A DNA stretch of 64,000 bases, taken from NCBI GenBank assembly GCA_963825415.1, contig CAWGTD010000001.1:4520-68519 (forward strand). The letters run 5' to 3'. The notes under the pieces are model-generated. The model saw only the letters and a list, made by a program, of their open reading frames with translations. It searched no databases and was not told the DNA's origin. This document shows positions 63,965 to 64,000 of the stretch, piece after piece. Source of the stretch: BP-464 sp963825415 (GTDB lineage Bacteria; Actinomycetota; Thermoleophilia; Solirubrobacterales; Solirubrobacteraceae). Position 1 is the first letter of the stretch. Each line of letters begins with the position of its first letter. The position numbers and the translations under genes are program-made.

Positions 63965-64000
63965 TCAGCGCTTGCCGGCTGTCGCTTCTTCTTCCTCGGC
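63965..64000 (-). CDS. possible C-terminal end of a gene beyond the right window edge
   Basis: Reading leftward from the edge gives AEEEEATAGKR and a TGA at 63965-63967. An acidic-then-basic tail of this type is common at protein C-termini, and a gene would otherwise be missing for 90 bases, but eleven codons are too few to identify it. Confidence 0.3.
   Translation of the reverse strand, partial: AEEEEATAGKR

Noticed and set aside
1..64000. Mobile elements, CRISPR arrays, tRNA or rRNA genes
   Set aside because: No transposase, integrase, direct-repeat array or tRNA-like clover leaf was recognised. The TetR-type palindromes are dispersed single sites in promoters and not a repeat array.

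Overview
This is a gene-dense, very GC-rich (roughly 70 percent) bacterial chromosome segment. The high GC, the many TetR regulators, the six luciferase-like monooxygenase (LLM) genes of the kind that often use F420, the fused indolepyruvate oxidoreductase, and the apparently leaderless promoters with TANNNT -10 boxes point to an actinobacterium. A soil Thermoleophilia/Solirubrobacterales-like organism fits but is not proven. I see no rRNA, tRNA, CRISPR, insertion sequence or phage gene. No stretch longer than about 200 bases lacks a gene. Most neighbouring genes on one strand overlap by 1 to 16 bases or lie within about 10 bases, so the window is a series of tight catabolic operons.

Layout. 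1-4126: a carboxylase-type HyuA/HyuB pair (HyuA cut by the window edge) and a ketopantoate-reductase-like gene, then a TetR gene (4238). 4837-8026: a sugar-acid-like operon (FAH-type hydratase, IlvD/Edd dehydratase, SDR) divergent from another SDR (8062). 8847-14608: a seven-gene operon with acyl-CoA dehydrogenase, a stand-alone lipoyl domain, acyl-CoA ligase, two half-MaoC hydratase subunits and a 2-oxoacid dehydrogenase E1 alpha/beta pair. 14646-17113: a ThDP decarboxylase/synthase coupled to a double carboxymuconolactone-decarboxylase-like protein. 17205-19480: an atypical response regulator, then an LLM/NTF2-like pair. 19477-27729: a six-gene operon with a second HyuA/HyuB, two amidohydrolase-2 proteins, a Rieske protein and an FMN 2-hydroxyacid dehydrogenase. 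27930-31003: LLM, NTF2-like protein, phthalate-dioxygenase-type reductase, NTF2-like protein. 30939-32097: OsmC and TetR. 32219-37747: fused indolepyruvate ferredoxin oxidoreductase followed by a two-subunit B12-dependent acyl-CoA mutase with an unusual active site. 37756-45093: TetR, a ribose-type ABC importer whose ATPase is fused to a permease, and an LLM/NTF2 pair. 45143-53129: a nine-gene beta-oxidation operon (two MaoC proteins, SCP2-type thiolase, DUF35, acyl-CoA dehydrogenase, ligase, APH-type kinase, two LLMs). 53242-59237: two related TetRs, SDRs, an LLM, NTF2-like proteins, a quinone-reductase-like gene and a zinc ribbon. 59288-62246: two divergent acyl-CoA dehydrogenases, one ACAD11/LvaC-like, and a MaoC hydratase. 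62290-64000: a LURP-one-related protein and an exported GH26-like protein, unrelated to the catabolic genes.

How it works together. The recurring parts are acid activation (two AMP ligases), dehydrogenation (four ACADs), hydration (five MaoC-type proteins), SDR oxidation, thiolysis, and oxygenation by LLMs, each set under its own TetR or operator. Eleven copies of a palindrome close to TTACCGACCGGTCGGTAA sit in front of the operons, which suggests one regulon or several paralogous TetRs with similar sites. The substrates cannot be read from sequence. The best candidates for undescribed biochemistry are the IOR-mutase operon, the lipoyl-domain/E1 operon and the HyuAB-amidohydrolase-Rieske operon.
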